In this document: piece by piece, positions 33,964 to 43,371 of the stretch
How the letters are laid out: each line of letters starts with the position of its first letter
How positions within the stretch are numbered: position 1 is the stretch's first letter
Origin: Oscillospiraceae bacterium
Lineage (GTDB): Bacteria; Bacillota; Clostridia; Saccharofermentanales; Saccharofermentanaceae
Direction of reading: 5' to 3'
Assembly (NCBI GenBank): GCA_015069205.1
Contig: SVIZ01000001.1
Span: forward strand, 38,957 to 102,956
Length of the DNA: 64,000 nt
Position numbers and translations under genes: made by a program
The notes under the pieces: model-generated
The model's input: only the letters and a program-made list of their open reading frames with translations
What the model was told of the DNA's origin: nothing
Databases searched by the model: none

Positions 33964-34656
33964 ATGGCACATTTATTTGTAACAGGCGATCTTCACGGAG
34001 ATCACGACTGGAGTAAATTAAACACAGAAAACTTTCCCATACAAAAGGAGCTCACAAAGGACGACTACGTAGTCGTGCTTGGAGATTTCGGCGCCGTTTG
34101 GGACGGCGGAAAAACCGACAAATACCTACAGAAATGGCACAACTCAAAAAGCTACACGACGCTCTTCGTGGCAGGCAATCATGAAAATCACGAACTTTTG
34201 GATGCAATGCCGATAACGGAATGGCACGGCGGCAAGGTGCACAAGATATCGGATTCCATTTATCACCTCATGAACGGACAGGTTTATGAGCTTTGCGGTA
34301 AGAAGGTCTTCGTTATGGGAGGAGCGGAATCGTCTGATAAGGAGCACCGCAAGGAAGGCATATCCTGGTGGCCGCACGAGCTTCCCACGTTAGACGAATA
34401 CAACGAAGCATATAAAAACCTCGGGAAGAACGACTACAAGGTAGATCTCGTTTTCACGCACTGTGCACCAGAGACAACCGTAACGGATATGTTCATGCCA
34501 AAGATGTCCGTACGCAAGCTAAATGATCTGACATCCTTCCTTGATATGATCGCACAGACCATAAGCTACAAGGACTGGTATTTCGGTCACTACCACGAGG
34601 AGTCTGACAAGGGCAAGTTTCACCTGCTCTACAACAGCGTTGTTGAGCTTAAATGA
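33964..34656 (+). CDS. Calcineurin-like metallophosphoesterase, long type
   Basis: A 230-aa dinuclear-metal phosphoesterase with all blocks: GDLHGD (residues ~8-13), GDFG (~41-44), GNHENH, GGAESS, THCAPETT and GHYH near the C-terminus. It should hydrolyse a phosphodiester or phosphomonoester; substrate unknown. It is highly similar to 47527-48237 across its length, showing recent duplication between the cassettes. Strong GGAG ribosome site upstream. Confidence 0.88.
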   Translation: MAHLFVTGDLHGDHDWSKLNTENFPIQKELTKDDYVVVLGDFGAVWDGGKTDKYLQKWHNSKSYTTLFVAGNHENHELLDAMPITEWHGGKVHKISDSIYHLMNGQVYELCGKKVFVMGGAESSDKEHRKEGISWWPHELPTLDEYNEAYKNLGKNDYKVDLVFTHCAPETTVTDMFMPKMSVRKLNDLTSFLDMIAQTISYKDWYFGHYHEESDKGKFHLLYNSVVELK

Positions 34657-34668
34657 AGGAGCGTCAAC

Positions 34669-34983
34669 ATGAAAAGGAAAATGGTTACAGATGAAGAAAT
34701 AGCGAAGATCGGAGAATCTCTCTTTCTCATCATTGGCAATTTCGTAGATAACGGCTTTCATGGCTACATTCGAATCATGGGCTGGAAGAGGATCGGCAGC
34801 AAGAACACCCGAATATTCAGATTCTGCTTCGATTATGACGAGGACGGCTACTGGGACCTAAAAAAACTTCTGGATGATTCCTTGGAGCTCATAGCCAAGA
34901 ATACCGACAGATACTTCCCTGTTGTCGCATCGATAGCGGGCATTGCAAATCAGGATCCGGAGGATCTGGAATTGGCATTTTAA
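34669..34983 (+). CDS. Hypothetical protein (104 aa) within cassette A
   Basis: A 104-aa soluble protein with a helical start, a basic strand region (GYIRIMGWKRIGSKNTRIF) and an acidic second half (YDEDGYWDLKKLLDDSLELI). GAAGGAG lies 7 nt before the ATG. Twelve bp separate it from the phosphoesterase on each side. No family recognised. The equivalent slot in cassette B holds an unrelated-looking 146-aa protein. Confidence 0.7.
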   Translation: MKRKMVTDEEIAKIGESLFLIIGNFVDNGFHGYIRIMGWKRIGSKNTRIFRFCFDYDEDGYWDLKKLLDDSLELIAKNTDRYFPVVASIAGIANQDPEDLELAF

Positions 34984-34996
34984 GAAAGGAACAAAC

Positions 34997-35746
34997 ATGT
35001 CACGCTTATTTTTAACAGGCGATACACACCGCTTAATGGATACGGTTAAGATCGACACGTTCGACCGGAAGATCGGGCACGAGCTTAATTCCGACGATTA
35101 TCTCATCATTGTGGGAGACTTCGGCGGGATATGGACGGGCGTAGACATCCTGGGTGATAAGGCTCCTCTCGATATCTTAAAGAAAGAGCACATGGAGGAT
35201 TACGACAAGTGGCCTCGTGTTTTCTGGGAGAAAAAGCCCTACACGGTCTTATTCATTGACGGAAATCACGAAAACCACGATGCCCTTGATGCTTATCCAA
35301 TTGAGAAATGGCACGGCGGCAAGGTGCACAGGATCTACAGCAACACCTATCACTTGATGCGCGGTCAGATATTTGAGCTTGCAGGCAAGTCGATCTTTAC
35401 ATTCGGTGGCGCTGAATCGACAGATAAGGCAAACAGGGTCGAGAGCTTATCCTGGTGGGCTAGGGAAATGCCGTCGATTGAGGAATATAACGAGGCATAC
35501 CAAAATCTTCAAAAGCACGGCAACAGGGTCGACATCATCCTTACTCACTGCGCACCTGAGACTACGGTCAACGATCTCGGTATGCCACGCATGTACTATC
35601 GCTCACATAACGATCTTACCATGCAGCTAGACACGATCGCTCAGACGGTGAAGTTCGACGACTGGTATTTCGGTCACTACCATAAGGATTCTGATCTTGG
35701 AAAGTTCCACATGCGTTATGACTGGATAGATGAAATAACGGAGTAA
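34997..35746 (+). CDS. Calcineurin-like metallophosphoesterase, long type, second copy
   Basis: A 249-aa paralogue of 33964-34656: GDTHRL, GDFGG, GNHENHDALDAYP, THCAPETTVND and GHYH. It has an extra ~20-residue loop after GDFGGIW. ATG at 34997 follows AGAAAGGA. Metal ligands look intact. Cassette B has no second long copy, so this arose in or was retained by cassette A. Confidence 0.87.
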   Translation: MSRLFLTGDTHRLMDTVKIDTFDRKIGHELNSDDYLIIVGDFGGIWTGVDILGDKAPLDILKKEHMEDYDKWPRVFWEKKPYTVLFIDGNHENHDALDAYPIEKWHGGKVHRIYSNTYHLMRGQIFELAGKSIFTFGGAESTDKANRVESLSWWAREMPSIEEYNEAYQNLQKHGNRVDIILTHCAPETTVNDLGMPRMYYRSHNDLTMQLDTIAQTVKFDDWYFGHYHKDSDLGKFHMRYDWIDEITE

Positions 35747-35751
35747 ATGAA

Positions 35752-36336
35752 ATGGAAAATGAAATAAAGAAGTTCTACATAGCCGATACGCACTTCGGCC
35801 ATAAGAACATATTGGATTACGACAAGCGACCGTGGCCTGATCTTGCACACATGGAGCGAGACATGATAGCTGTCTGGAACGCGAAGGTCCGTGACTGCGA
35901 TGAGGTATACATATTAGGCGATCTCATATTCGGCAATGCCGATAACTGGCGCAGAATAGTACCTCAGCTTCACGGCAAGAAGTTTCTCATAAAGGGTAAT
36001 CACGATCTTCGCCAAATACCGGGAGATGTTTCTCGGATGTTTGCTGAGGTTGCGCCCTATTGGGAATCACATGACGGACAGTATCACATAATAATGAGCC
36101 ACTATCCCATGATGGCATATAAGCACGATGCAAACTCAGGCACCCTGATGCTTTACGGACACGTTCACAACACCATCGAATTCAAGGCGCTGAAGAATGC
36201 AATCGCTGTTTATAAGGAACAATGTGAGAAGAGCATGTACCCATATCAGGGAAAGCTCTATAACTGTTGGTGCGGCTTTTACGGATATGCGCCAGCTACA
36301 TTAGAGGAAATATTAAGCAACAAGAATAATCACTAG
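35752..36336 (+). CDS. Calcineurin-like metallophosphoesterase, short type
   Basis: A 194-aa phosphoesterase of a different subfamily: IADTHFGHKNIL at the N-terminus, GDLIFG, KGNHDL, SHYPMM and GHVHN, the compact set seen in phage and plasmid phosphoesterases. It follows the long enzyme by 5 bp and is orthologous to 48655-49242 in cassette B. Substrate unknown. Confidence 0.87.
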   Translation: MENEIKKFYIADTHFGHKNILDYDKRPWPDLAHMERDMIAVWNAKVRDCDEVYILGDLIFGNADNWRRIVPQLHGKKFLIKGNHDLRQIPGDVSRMFAEVAPYWESHDGQYHIIMSHYPMMAYKHDANSGTLMLYGHVHNTIEFKALKNAIAVYKEQCEKSMYPYQGKLYNCWCGFYGYAPATLEEILSNKNNH

Positions 36337-36346
36337 GAGTAAGCGC

Positions 36347-37270
36347 ATGGACAATACGATTTATGTCTATTCAGAAAAATACGATATTCGAGGCTTCATT
36401 CAGGATCACGGTCTTAATTTCGGTTTGTGTTTTGATTATGAAGACAAGCTAATCCAAATGGGACTCGCCAAGACCGCGGTCGATTATGAGAAATACGGTA
36501 AAGACCTTATTGAATCATACGTTGAAAACCTTGCAGTTCCCAAGGTCAAGAGAAAGCTCCGTCTTCACTATTGGTGGGTATGCAGGAGAAAAGACAGACA
36601 CGGGTCAACTTATGCGTATGCCTCTGGGATCGTAACGGGTCATGAAAGACTATGTGATTCTCATGAAGCAGAAACGTCTGAGGTTATAGATGTTGTTTAC
36701 AACGAAGAAGACGATGAAATCCTTCTTAAGACTCTTAACAGTACGTATCACTGTCCGCTTGCTTATTGCAACTTCGACAAGCAGGATGAGAATCCAGATC
36801 TGCTTCCTGATTATGAACACTTAAAAGAGAAATACAAGAATTCCAACCCCAATCATTCAATTGAACACGGAAATGTCCTTCTTGTTCTTGCAGATTTCTG
36901 CGACCACTATTTTCAATCTCTTTATTATGTCCCGAAGTTTATAAAGAGCAAGAATCCTACTCCATACACGGCCAAGGTCAGCGGAATAACATTTCAGGAT
37001 AATTATATGATTCGTACAAATGACGGCACAATTGACATTCGGTATCTTACGCATTTTCAGAATATCGAGTTGTACAAATGCAATACCAATGCTCGTCGTC
37101 TCTTTATAGAAAACATTGGAGATTCGGTCATTTACGTGAAATTCCCATCCGGGGCAATTAGACTCGAGCCTTATGACTTCAAAGAATACAAAGAAAAAAA
37201 CATAGAAAAAGAACCACCAGCACTTCCAAATGGTGATCTCTATCCCCCAGATTGGTTTCGACTGAAATAA
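36347..37270 (+). CDS. Cassette core protein of unknown family (307 aa)
   Basis: A soluble protein with no recognised domain. Its paralogue in cassette B (49255-50181, 308 aa) shares YSEKYDI near the N-terminus, GKDLIESY, IVTGH, YHCPLAY, FDKQDE, GNVLLVLADFC, SLYYVP, FIENIG and NGDLYP, so the whole length is conserved. It follows the short phosphoesterase by 10 bp in both cassettes. Mainly beta-strand by appearance. It could be a substrate-binding or effector component. Confidence 0.8.
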   Translation: MDNTIYVYSEKYDIRGFIQDHGLNFGLCFDYEDKLIQMGLAKTAVDYEKYGKDLIESYVENLAVPKVKRKLRLHYWWVCRRKDRHGSTYAYASGIVTGHERLCDSHEAETSEVIDVVYNEEDDEILLKTLNSTYHCPLAYCNFDKQDENPDLLPDYEHLKEKYKNSNPNHSIEHGNVLLVLADFCDHYFQSLYYVPKFIKSKNPTPYTAKVSGITFQDNYMIRTNDGTIDIRYLTHFQNIELYKCNTNARRLFIENIGDSVIYVKFPSGAIRLEPYDFKEYKEKNIEKEPPALPNGDLYPPDWFRLK

Positions 37271-37304
37271 ATACTCATTAATAAGAAATAGAGAGGATCG
37301 TGTT

Positions 37305-38807
37305 ATGAAGAATTCCGTAAAAACAGATCACATCGAATACAAGATCTACGAAAACGGCAAGCACGTTCACAAGAGAGCCGTCTGCAGGAGATATCCTACA
37401 GGACGCATCCTGATCTGCCAGGATCTGGGAGAAGCGCTCAATGTTATCTGTGAGGTCAAAACGGATTTTGAAAATCCGGCGGCTGAAATAGAGGACATCA
37501 GGAAGCTTCCCCTTCCCTCTTCAGCTGAGAAATGTGTCTATGTCGCTGTCTTCCCGAAGGATGAAAATGAGAGCGCTGTCGATGGCATACGCCGCGTAAT
37601 AGACGGCTTGGAGACAAGGGACATGTTAGTATACAACAACAGCGTTTTCCTAAAGAATGAACCAACGTTGGAAAAAGCGTTCTTCATTATTGCCAATACT
37701 GAGGAAGGCTCAGAGGATGCATTCTGTAAGGACTATGGGATCCAAAGCTTTAAGGAAAAGTGTGAGCCTGCGATCGAGCGCCTTTATGAACAGATCGTAG
37801 TAGAGCCTGGCAGCATACTAAAAGCACAAATCCAGCTTTGGGCACACAAGACCTCCTTCAAGGAATTTGAAAAGGAAATCGAAAAGACGGTTCAGGGACA
37901 GAAGGAATTAAGCTCCGTTGTCTTCCATGTTTATCACTATCTGACAAGCATCGCCAATGGTCAGGCCGTTGATAAGCAGAGCATTATTCTCGCCGGGCCC
38001 TCGGGCTGCGGAAAGACGGAAACCTACAGAGCCTTGAAAAAGTATTTTGAAAAGGAGATCCCGCCTCTTGTCGTAGATCTCATCGACACGAACCAGATAA
38101 CCGGCGAGGGCTACAAAGGCAAGGATACCAATCACATAGTTTCGGCCCTAAAGAAGGCCAAATCAGACGGCATAGGAATCGTGTTCCTAGACGAGTTCGA
38201 TAAAAGGCTCATCCCAAGCCACTCGAGCCATGGAGACGATGTAAACAGAGGGATCCAAGGCCAGCTTCTTCTTGCAATAGAGGGCTGTAACCTTGATGGC
38301 ATTGACACAAGTAACACACTCTTCATCGGCATGGGCTCCTTTAACGAGGCCAGAGAAAAAAGAAGACAGGAAAAGCACATCGGCTTTGGTGTTGAAAGAA
38401 CGGACGCTGCCTGTGAACACTACTCTCCGATCACCAGAGAGGAGATGATAAAGCTTGGTGCATCCTACGAGCTCATAGGACGCTTTGGTCACGTAATAAA
38501 CTACGGTCCCCTCTCTCCCGAGGCTCTCGACAGGATAATAGACATGAGGGCTTCCGAGGTATCAGAGTCCTATGGAGTAAGGCTTTCCATAAGCGACAGC
38601 ATGAGAGCCTTCCTCCATCAGAATTCCAATACGGAATTTGGAAACAGGCTCATTGAATCTCTGATCAGAGAGGCTGCGACCAGAGCCATGATAGAGATTC
38701 TTTCCGAAGAGATTAGCGCAGAGGAAATCGTGATAACGGGCAAGGATTCATATATCATAAAGAAGGCAGTTAAAGAGGAACAAGATCAGCAGAGGGAGGC
38801 GTTATAA
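37305..38807 (+). CDS. ClpX-like AAA+ ATPase with unique N-terminal domain
   Basis: A 500-aa AAA+ protein. The first ~185 residues are unlike the ClpX zinc-binding domain. The AAA+ core has Walker A GPSGCGKT (231-238), pore loop GYKG (269-272), Walker B GIVFLDE (291-297), sensor region FIGMGSF, an IGFG tetrapeptide (359-362) where ClpX has its ClpP-docking IGF loop, and sensor-2 area LIGRFGHV, then a small C-terminal helical domain. It likely unfolds proteins and may dock on ClpP. It ends cassette A's conserved block and has a paralogue at 51826-53322. Confidence 0.85.
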   Translation: MKNSVKTDHIEYKIYENGKHVHKRAVCRRYPTGRILICQDLGEALNVICEVKTDFENPAAEIEDIRKLPLPSSAEKCVYVAVFPKDENESAVDGIRRVIDGLETRDMLVYNNSVFLKNEPTLEKAFFIIANTEEGSEDAFCKDYGIQSFKEKCEPAIERLYEQIVVEPGSILKAQIQLWAHKTSFKEFEKEIEKTVQGQKELSSVVFHVYHYLTSIANGQAVDKQSIILAGPSGCGKTETYRALKKYFEKEIPPLVVDLIDTNQITGEGYKGKDTNHIVSALKKAKSDGIGIVFLDEFDKRLIPSHSSHGDDVNRGIQGQLLLAIEGCNLDGIDTSNTLFIGMGSFNEAREKRRQEKHIGFGVERTDAACEHYSPITREEMIKLGASYELIGRFGHVINYGPLSPEALDRIIDMRASEVSESYGVRLSISDSMRAFLHQNSNTEFGNRLIESLIREAATRAMIEILSEEISAEEIVITGKDSYIIKKAVKEEQDQQREAL

Positions 38808-39326
38808 ATGTTAGGATATCCGAAATACAAAAAGGGAGACATCGTTCGCTTCAATACCATGTCATACGACGACGTGCATCACGAAAGAGAGCCACAGCCC
38901 GTTAAGTCGATCGGCGAAATATACATCGTAGATGCTTATGGTACCTTCGAGCAGAACGACGAGGTTTCTTATGACATCATGATACCCGGAGTTGTCTTGG
39001 TAAAGCACTGCGTCGAAAGCACAATAACCGAGCTGATAAGAAGCGCTGACGATCCATATAAAAATGATTACGTTAAGTTTGATAAGAACACCGACATAAG
39101 GCTCGTTGCCGCCGTCTGTCTTCTGCTGGCTTATGATGCCAAGTCAGGACAGCGCGATTTGGAAATGGTTAGGAAAATGCTCAATCTGAACTCGACCATG
39201 ATCTCAAGGGATGGCATAAAAAGACCTGGCCTGGAATGGCTCTTCTACGAATATAAGGACAGACAAGGAAGCGCTAATCTGGTTATTGATGCATTTAAGG
39301 CTTATAAGAAAAACCTTGATGATTAA
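38808..39326 (+). CDS. Hypothetical protein (172 aa) coupled to ClpX-like gene
   Basis: The ATG directly follows the TAA of the ATPase gene, with GGGAGG inside the ATPase end, so the two are co-translated. The N-terminus (YKKGDIVRFNTMSYDD) suggests a small SH3/KOW-like barrel. The C-terminal half (DIRLVAAVCLLLAYDAKSG) is helical. It has no counterpart beside the second ClpX-like gene. Possible adaptor, by position only. Confidence 0.72.
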   Translation: MLGYPKYKKGDIVRFNTMSYDDVHHEREPQPVKSIGEIYIVDAYGTFEQNDEVSYDIMIPGVVLVKHCVESTITELIRSADDPYKNDYVKFDKNTDIRLVAAVCLLLAYDAKSGQRDLEMVRKMLNLNSTMISRDGIKRPGLEWLFYEYKDRQGSANLVIDAFKAYKKNLDD

Positions 39327-39360
39327 TAAGACATGTTTTCTTCCGTAAAAAAAAATTTGG

Positions 39361-39390
39361 GCCTGCGGCATTTGTGCTGCAGGCTCATTT
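39361..39390 (+). terminator. Terminator after cassette A
   Basis: GCCTGCGGCA-TTTG-TGCTGCAGGC (one G-U pair) is followed by a T-rich stretch and preceded by a run of nine A, so it may work in both directions. Confidence 0.65.
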
Positions 39391-39506
39391 CTTTTCCATC
39401 GTTAACACTTATTTTATTGATTGAAACTAAGAAGATTGTTAGGATGAGTTTATTAGGAAGTACAGGCAAACAAATCTCAAAGCATAAATCTTACGGAGGA
39501 AAAACA

Positions 39507-39875
39507 ATGGCTGAAGAGAAAAAGGTAGAAGTAGCAGCTAAGCCTGCTGAGGTTAAAAAGGAAGTAAAGAAAGCAGCTGCTAAAAAGCCCGCTGCAAAGA
39601 AGGCTGCACCGGCTAAGAAAACTGCTGCAAAGAAGCCCGCTGCTAAAAAATCTGCCCCTGCAAAGAAGGCTGCTCCGGCGAAGAAAACCGTTGCAAAGAA
39701 AACTCCTGCTAAGAAGGTTAAGAAGCTCGGCAAGGTTATCTTCGAGATCGAGGGAAAGCAGATTGACTATAAGGCAATCGAGAAAAAGGCAGCTAAGCTG
39801 GGCGGCGACGTTTACGTTGTTGTTGGCGAAAAGAAGATCTTTGATGCTGACGGAAAGAGCGTAGATCTTTTCTAA
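39507..39875 (+). CDS. Lys/Ala-rich histone-like protein with DUF6465-like tail
   Basis: A 122-aa protein. Residues ~15-72 consist of repeated AAKKPAAKKA-type units as in histone H1-like bacterial proteins, likely disordered and nucleic-acid binding. The C-terminal ~50 residues (KVIFEIEGKQIDYKAIEKKA, then DVYVVVGEKKIFDADG) resemble DUF6465. ATG at 39507 has GGAGGA upstream. It has its own terminator, so it is a separate unit, and proteins of this kind are typical of clostridial chromosomes. Confidence 0.82.
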   Translation: MAEEKKVEVAAKPAEVKKEVKKAAAKKPAAKKAAPAKKTAAKKPAAKKSAPAKKAAPAKKTVAKKTPAKKVKKLGKVIFEIEGKQIDYKAIEKKAAKLGGDVYVVVGEKKIFDADGKSVDLF

Positions 39876-39916
39876 GACCTAACTAGAGGAACCATATTTA
39901 AGTCCTTTCATGATAG

Positions 39917-39950
39917 CAGCCCGGGAGCGATCCCGGGCTGTTCTTGTTAT
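39917..39950 (+). terminator. Rho-independent terminator of histone-like gene
   Basis: CAGCCCGGGA-GCGA-TCCCGGGCTG is a perfect 10-bp stem with a GNRA loop, followed by TTCTTGTT. Confidence 0.85.
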
Positions 39951-40002
39951 GCAACACGAAAATCTCCTACGATAAGTTACCAACTCAATTACAAGCCAAC
40001 GA

Positions 40003-41382
40003 TCAACAAGTAAGCAGATTTTTTCCGTTTGAACAGTTGAAAATAAATTCGTAATATGGGATTTCTTTAATCCCGCAATACGTTCCTGACCTATCCTTTG
40101 TAAGCAAGATCTTATCTGCAAGATCAGGTAGTTTGTCAAAGTGCAATTCGCTTAAGTCTTTATTACTGGCAGCAAACTCTAAAGCTTTTCCCGAAGTAGT
40201 AACATAATCTATTTCAGCACCGTCTTCATCACGATACTCAAAGGCTCCGGAACTCGGCAATAAAGAACGAACATGGCACTCAACAATACTCCCTATCAGT
40301 TTTGACGGAAGTGTTTTCGGCATTTTTTCTCCAAGAACACTACTAACTATATCAACGAAGAACATAGGATAGTTAATCGTTATGTTAATGTTTTTCAGAA
40401 TATCTCTTTTTAAGTAGAGTTCACTTGAATCCTTTAAGAATTTACTAATGAAATATGGATCAACGTCGTCCTTTTTGCTTGTAACATATGTTAGAGTTAT
40501 CAGACCACAGTCTCTTAGGAAGCGTAGCGCTCTTTGGCAATCATAACCGTTCATCTGACGGAAACGGCTATATCGTTCACTAAAGAAATCTACAGTTCTG
40601 TTTTCTAGCTCTGTATCATCTATAATCAGGTCTTTTGCGAAATATCTCCTAATGTTTTTACTTAACAATGACCGATCAGCAATTGTGTCATAGGTCGTAT
40701 GGTCACGCAGTGTAACTAGTGATGCATATAATGTATCCAATAACATATCAACATCAAGGTCTTCGTAATCATTTCCGGTAATGTATTCAACAGCTTTTTG
40801 GTTTGATATTACAGTTTCGTCCAAACAACCCTTTAAATATTCTTCTGTGCTGACAAAGTCTTTATAAAATTCTCTTGTATGATTAACAAAATCAGCATAC
40901 GTATTTTCCGATATTTCATTGGTCCCCTTAAAAGCCAGCCATTCTGGATAGCTCAGGAAATCGCCTTTAACAAACGATGCATTTCCAGCAAAAGCACGAT
41001 GTCCCCAAACATCTAAAGATTTAGACTGGCTTCCCGCAAAAACGATTTTCGTTTTTCCGTTATTTGAATCACTATAGGTTTCGGCTATTTTGGCAATATC
41101 CGCATCTGGACTTGGAAGATATGTTACTTCATCTATAAGATAGATTATCTCTTTATTTTTTCTAATATCTTCCACTACATTGTTTATAAAGCCTCGTTTG
41201 TCAGATTCAGAGCTAAAATCAGCTTTTATATCTATATATAATGCATTGCTATGCCCCTTATGTAATTGTTTCATACAAAAGGTCTTGCCACATTTCCTTG
41301 GGCCAAGTAAAAAGGTTACATTGTTTTTAATCAATGATTTATTTGCATCATAATATATATTTCCCTTAAAAGAGTTTGTCAT
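40003..41382 (-). CDS. AAA ATPase with C-terminal DUF4143-type domain
   Basis: A 459-aa protein: Walker A LLGPRKCGKTF near residues 26-36, Walker B IIYLIDEVTYLP near ~79-90, and sensor FAGSQSKSL, then a winged-helix region and a C-terminal nuclease-like part (AEIDYVTTSGKALEFAAS). This is the layout of AAA_14/DUF4143 ATPases, often linked to mobile regions. AT-rich relative to its neighbours. AGAGGGG precedes the ATG. Confidence 0.85.
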   Translation of the reverse strand: MTNSFKGNIYYDANKSLIKNNVTFLLGPRKCGKTFCMKQLHKGHSNALYIDIKADFSSESDKRGFINNVVEDIRKNKEIIYLIDEVTYLPSPDADIAKIAETYSDSNNGKTKIVFAGSQSKSLDVWGHRAFAGNASFVKGDFLSYPEWLAFKGTNEISENTYADFVNHTREFYKDFVSTEEYLKGCLDETVISNQKAVEYITGNDYEDLDVDMLLDTLYASLVTLRDHTTYDTIADRSLLSKNIRRYFAKDLIIDDTELENRTVDFFSERYSRFRQMNGYDCQRALRFLRDCGLITLTYVTSKKDDVDPYFISKFLKDSSELYLKRDILKNINITINYPMFFVDIVSSVLGEKMPKTLPSKLIGSIVECHVRSLLPSSGAFEYRDEDGAEIDYVTTSGKALEFAASNKDLSELHFDKLPDLADKILLTKDRSGTYCGIKEIPYYEFIFNCSNGKNLLTC

Positions 41383-41440
41383 ATAATCATCCCCTCTCTT
41401 TAGCGTATTATACCAGCTTCCTTTTTTTCGAACTCAATAA

Positions 41441-41466
41441 CACCCACCGGGATAACCCGATGGGTG
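41441..41466 (-). terminator. Terminator-like hairpin between sigma-like gene and ATPase
   Basis: CACCCACCGGG-ATAA-CCCGATGGGTG pairs fully on the minus strand with one G-U and is followed by a moderately T-rich stretch. Confidence 0.6.
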
Positions 41467-41591
41467 CTTTAGTTCAGCATCTTTTACATAGACCGTATAT
41501 CTTATTGCCTCACTGATTATTTCTTCATTTCTATAATGTCAAAATAATTTATGCAATATAATGGCTGGGCTCAGTCCGACTATTATCTCAC

Positions 41592-42287
41592 TTATTCATA
41601 GAATCCAACGTCATAGCCGTTATCATCTATGTACTCCCTTGTCTTCTTTATACACTTTTTGAAGCTCTTACCGGCGTAAGAATCGGTAAAGCCAAATATT
41701 TCGCCGATTTCTGCCGTCTTGTACTCCTTGCCGTAAAAACCGCACCTGAGCTTGACAATCTTTGCTTCATCTTCCTTAAGTGCTCTTCCGAGGATATCAC
41801 TTAACTGTTCTTCAACCGCCATTGTCTCACACTCGGTTACCGGATCGTTATCCTCTGAGGCAAAATCGATGTATTCTGCAAGTTCTTCAAAAGAAACTGC
41901 TTCGTGAGTTACACAATCCCTGAGTCTCTTAAATGTGTTGAACTTGACTGTTTCATACACGTATGTTGAGAACTCACCCTTAGAAGGATCATACTTATTG
42001 ATACACTTTGTAAAATCTAATCCTGCTTCTGCAAAGAGTTCATCATGGTATTCTTCGCGCCAATTATATCCTGATGCGAGTGCACGGTCGATAGCGCTGA
42101 TGATGAGACCGCAATTGCTCCTTGCTATATATTCCTTAGCATCTGCATCACCATGCTTTGCAGCAAGAATCTTCTCGGGAGTGTTCTTTGAAACATACTT
42201 CTCACTGTTGCAAAAAGAGTTAAGGTGATTAAAAAGTTCAGGAGAAATCTTTACTCTGCTTACTTTGTTATAGGATGTTCTTGCCAT
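41592..42287 (-). CDS. Sigma-70-like RNA polymerase sigma factor
   Basis: A 231-aa protein. The middle carries a region-2-like segment (ELFAEAGLDFTKCINKYDPS then FSTYVYETVKFNTFKRL), and the C-terminus a region-4-like HTH (EDEAKIVKLRCGFYGKEYKT then IGEIFGFTDSYAGKSFKKC). It lacks a full region 1/3 and looks like an accessory sigma factor of mobile or developmental type. ATG at 42287 follows AGAGGTG. It is a candidate reader of the GTCCGATTTTT-N11-GCACYATATA elements, which is inference. Confidence 0.75.
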   Translation of the reverse strand: MARTSYNKVSRVKISPELFNHLNSFCNSEKYVSKNTPEKILAAKHGDADAKEYIARSNCGLIISAIDRALASGYNWREEYHDELFAEAGLDFTKCINKYDPSKGEFSTYVYETVKFNTFKRLRDCVTHEAVSFEELAEYIDFASEDNDPVTECETMAVEEQLSDILGRALKEDEAKIVKLRCGFYGKEYKTAEIGEIFGFTDSYAGKSFKKCIKKTREYIDDNGYDVGFYE

Positions 42288-42437
42288 AGATGTCACCTCT
42301 TTCTTTAAGGTCATGCTTTACATCTACGTTTTACACTCCAGGAAGGTTTATTTCATCTACTCCTTCTACTCCGTTTTTGCAAATATGAATCAAAATATGG
42401 TAAAATTTCCATAAACAATAACGAAAGGATTCAGCTT

Positions 42438-43370
42438 ATGAGCAAGAAAACGACTAAAAAGAAGAATCCCCTAGCAAGCCCCTCTCTGACAATGGACATG
42501 AGAAGTGAACTAATTGACGAGGTATGGCGCACCAATTACCTCATCAACGGAATTAGACATGCTGTTTCATCAGGCATGAAGATAAGCATATTCGACCTAA
42601 TTGTTAAAAAGACCAAGGGTGGCATCGGACAGATCACCAAAAAGAGCATCGAAGACTTTATAGATAAATATATAGAAGAATGCTTCCCTGCCTGGGAAAA
42701 TCCGGAATGTGATGAAACAGTTAACGGAGAAGAATATACGTTCGAGAACCCGGACTTAAGCATAAGCGGTCATAGCTGCAGATGCGAACCATATAAAGGC
42801 AAAGCCGAATTGAAGGAATATATAAAGGGGTTTGTCGGCTGCTTTATCGTTAATCACATCCACGAAAGAACATGTATAAACCACGCTCTTGATGTCAACA
42901 CGCTCTTGTATGGTACAGATAAAGGCATCGTATTCAAGGACTGGGTTATAGATCCCATGCCCAATTCTTTCAGTTTTAATATGAAAAACGAAGATATTGC
43001 CAATCTACGGAAAGATCTTATGTTTTATGAACTCGTTAATAAATATAGCGAAGAATGTGCAAGAGCCCGTTTTGATCACGGTTCCAACATGATTGAATTC
43101 CATGGCGATCTGGATCAGCCTTTTAAGTCATTATTCGAAAGATCATGGAAAGCCTATACTAATGACAAAGTACAAGCAAGTTCAGTATTTTCAGAAGAGA
43201 TATTGATGGAAGGCATCGAATCTTATTGCTTTAACAATGAATTGTCACTTCACTTTTCCGGCGATAAAAAACGACCGATTCCTAATGAAAACTATTCGCT
43301 TGTCATATCCGAGTTAAGAAGAACGCTTAACAACATACTTAAGATGTACGATTCCCAAGCAGGTGATTAA
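42438..43370 (+). CDS. Hypothetical protein (310 aa)
   Basis: A soluble protein with a basic start (MSKKTTKKKNP), a Cys/His pair region (SGHSCRCEPY) and a largely helical C-terminus. No family recognised. It is followed 1 bp later by the 440-aa gene and forms a two-gene operon with it. The upstream region contains TATGG-TAAAATTT-CCATA, a palindrome over a possible -10. Confidence 0.7.
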   Translation: MSKKTTKKKNPLASPSLTMDMRSELIDEVWRTNYLINGIRHAVSSGMKISIFDLIVKKTKGGIGQITKKSIEDFIDKYIEECFPAWENPECDETVNGEEYTFENPDLSISGHSCRCEPYKGKAELKEYIKGFVGCFIVNHIHERTCINHALDVNTLLYGTDKGIVFKDWVIDPMPNSFSFNMKNEDIANLRKDLMFYELVNKYSEECARARFDHGSNMIEFHGDLDQPFKSLFERSWKAYTNDKVQASSVFSEEILMEGIESYCFNNELSLHFSGDKKRPIPNENYSLVISELRRTLNNILKMYDSQAGD

Positions 43371-43371
43371 C

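Noticed and set aside
39491..39733. Ala/Phe-rich open frame on the minus strand
   Set aside because: It is the antisense of the Lys/Ala repeat of the histone-like gene.
40003..41382. DUF4143-type ATPase as a component of the phosphoesterase cassette
   Set aside because: It has its own promoter and terminator context, lies in opposite orientation and has no second copy, so it is probably an unrelated passenger.
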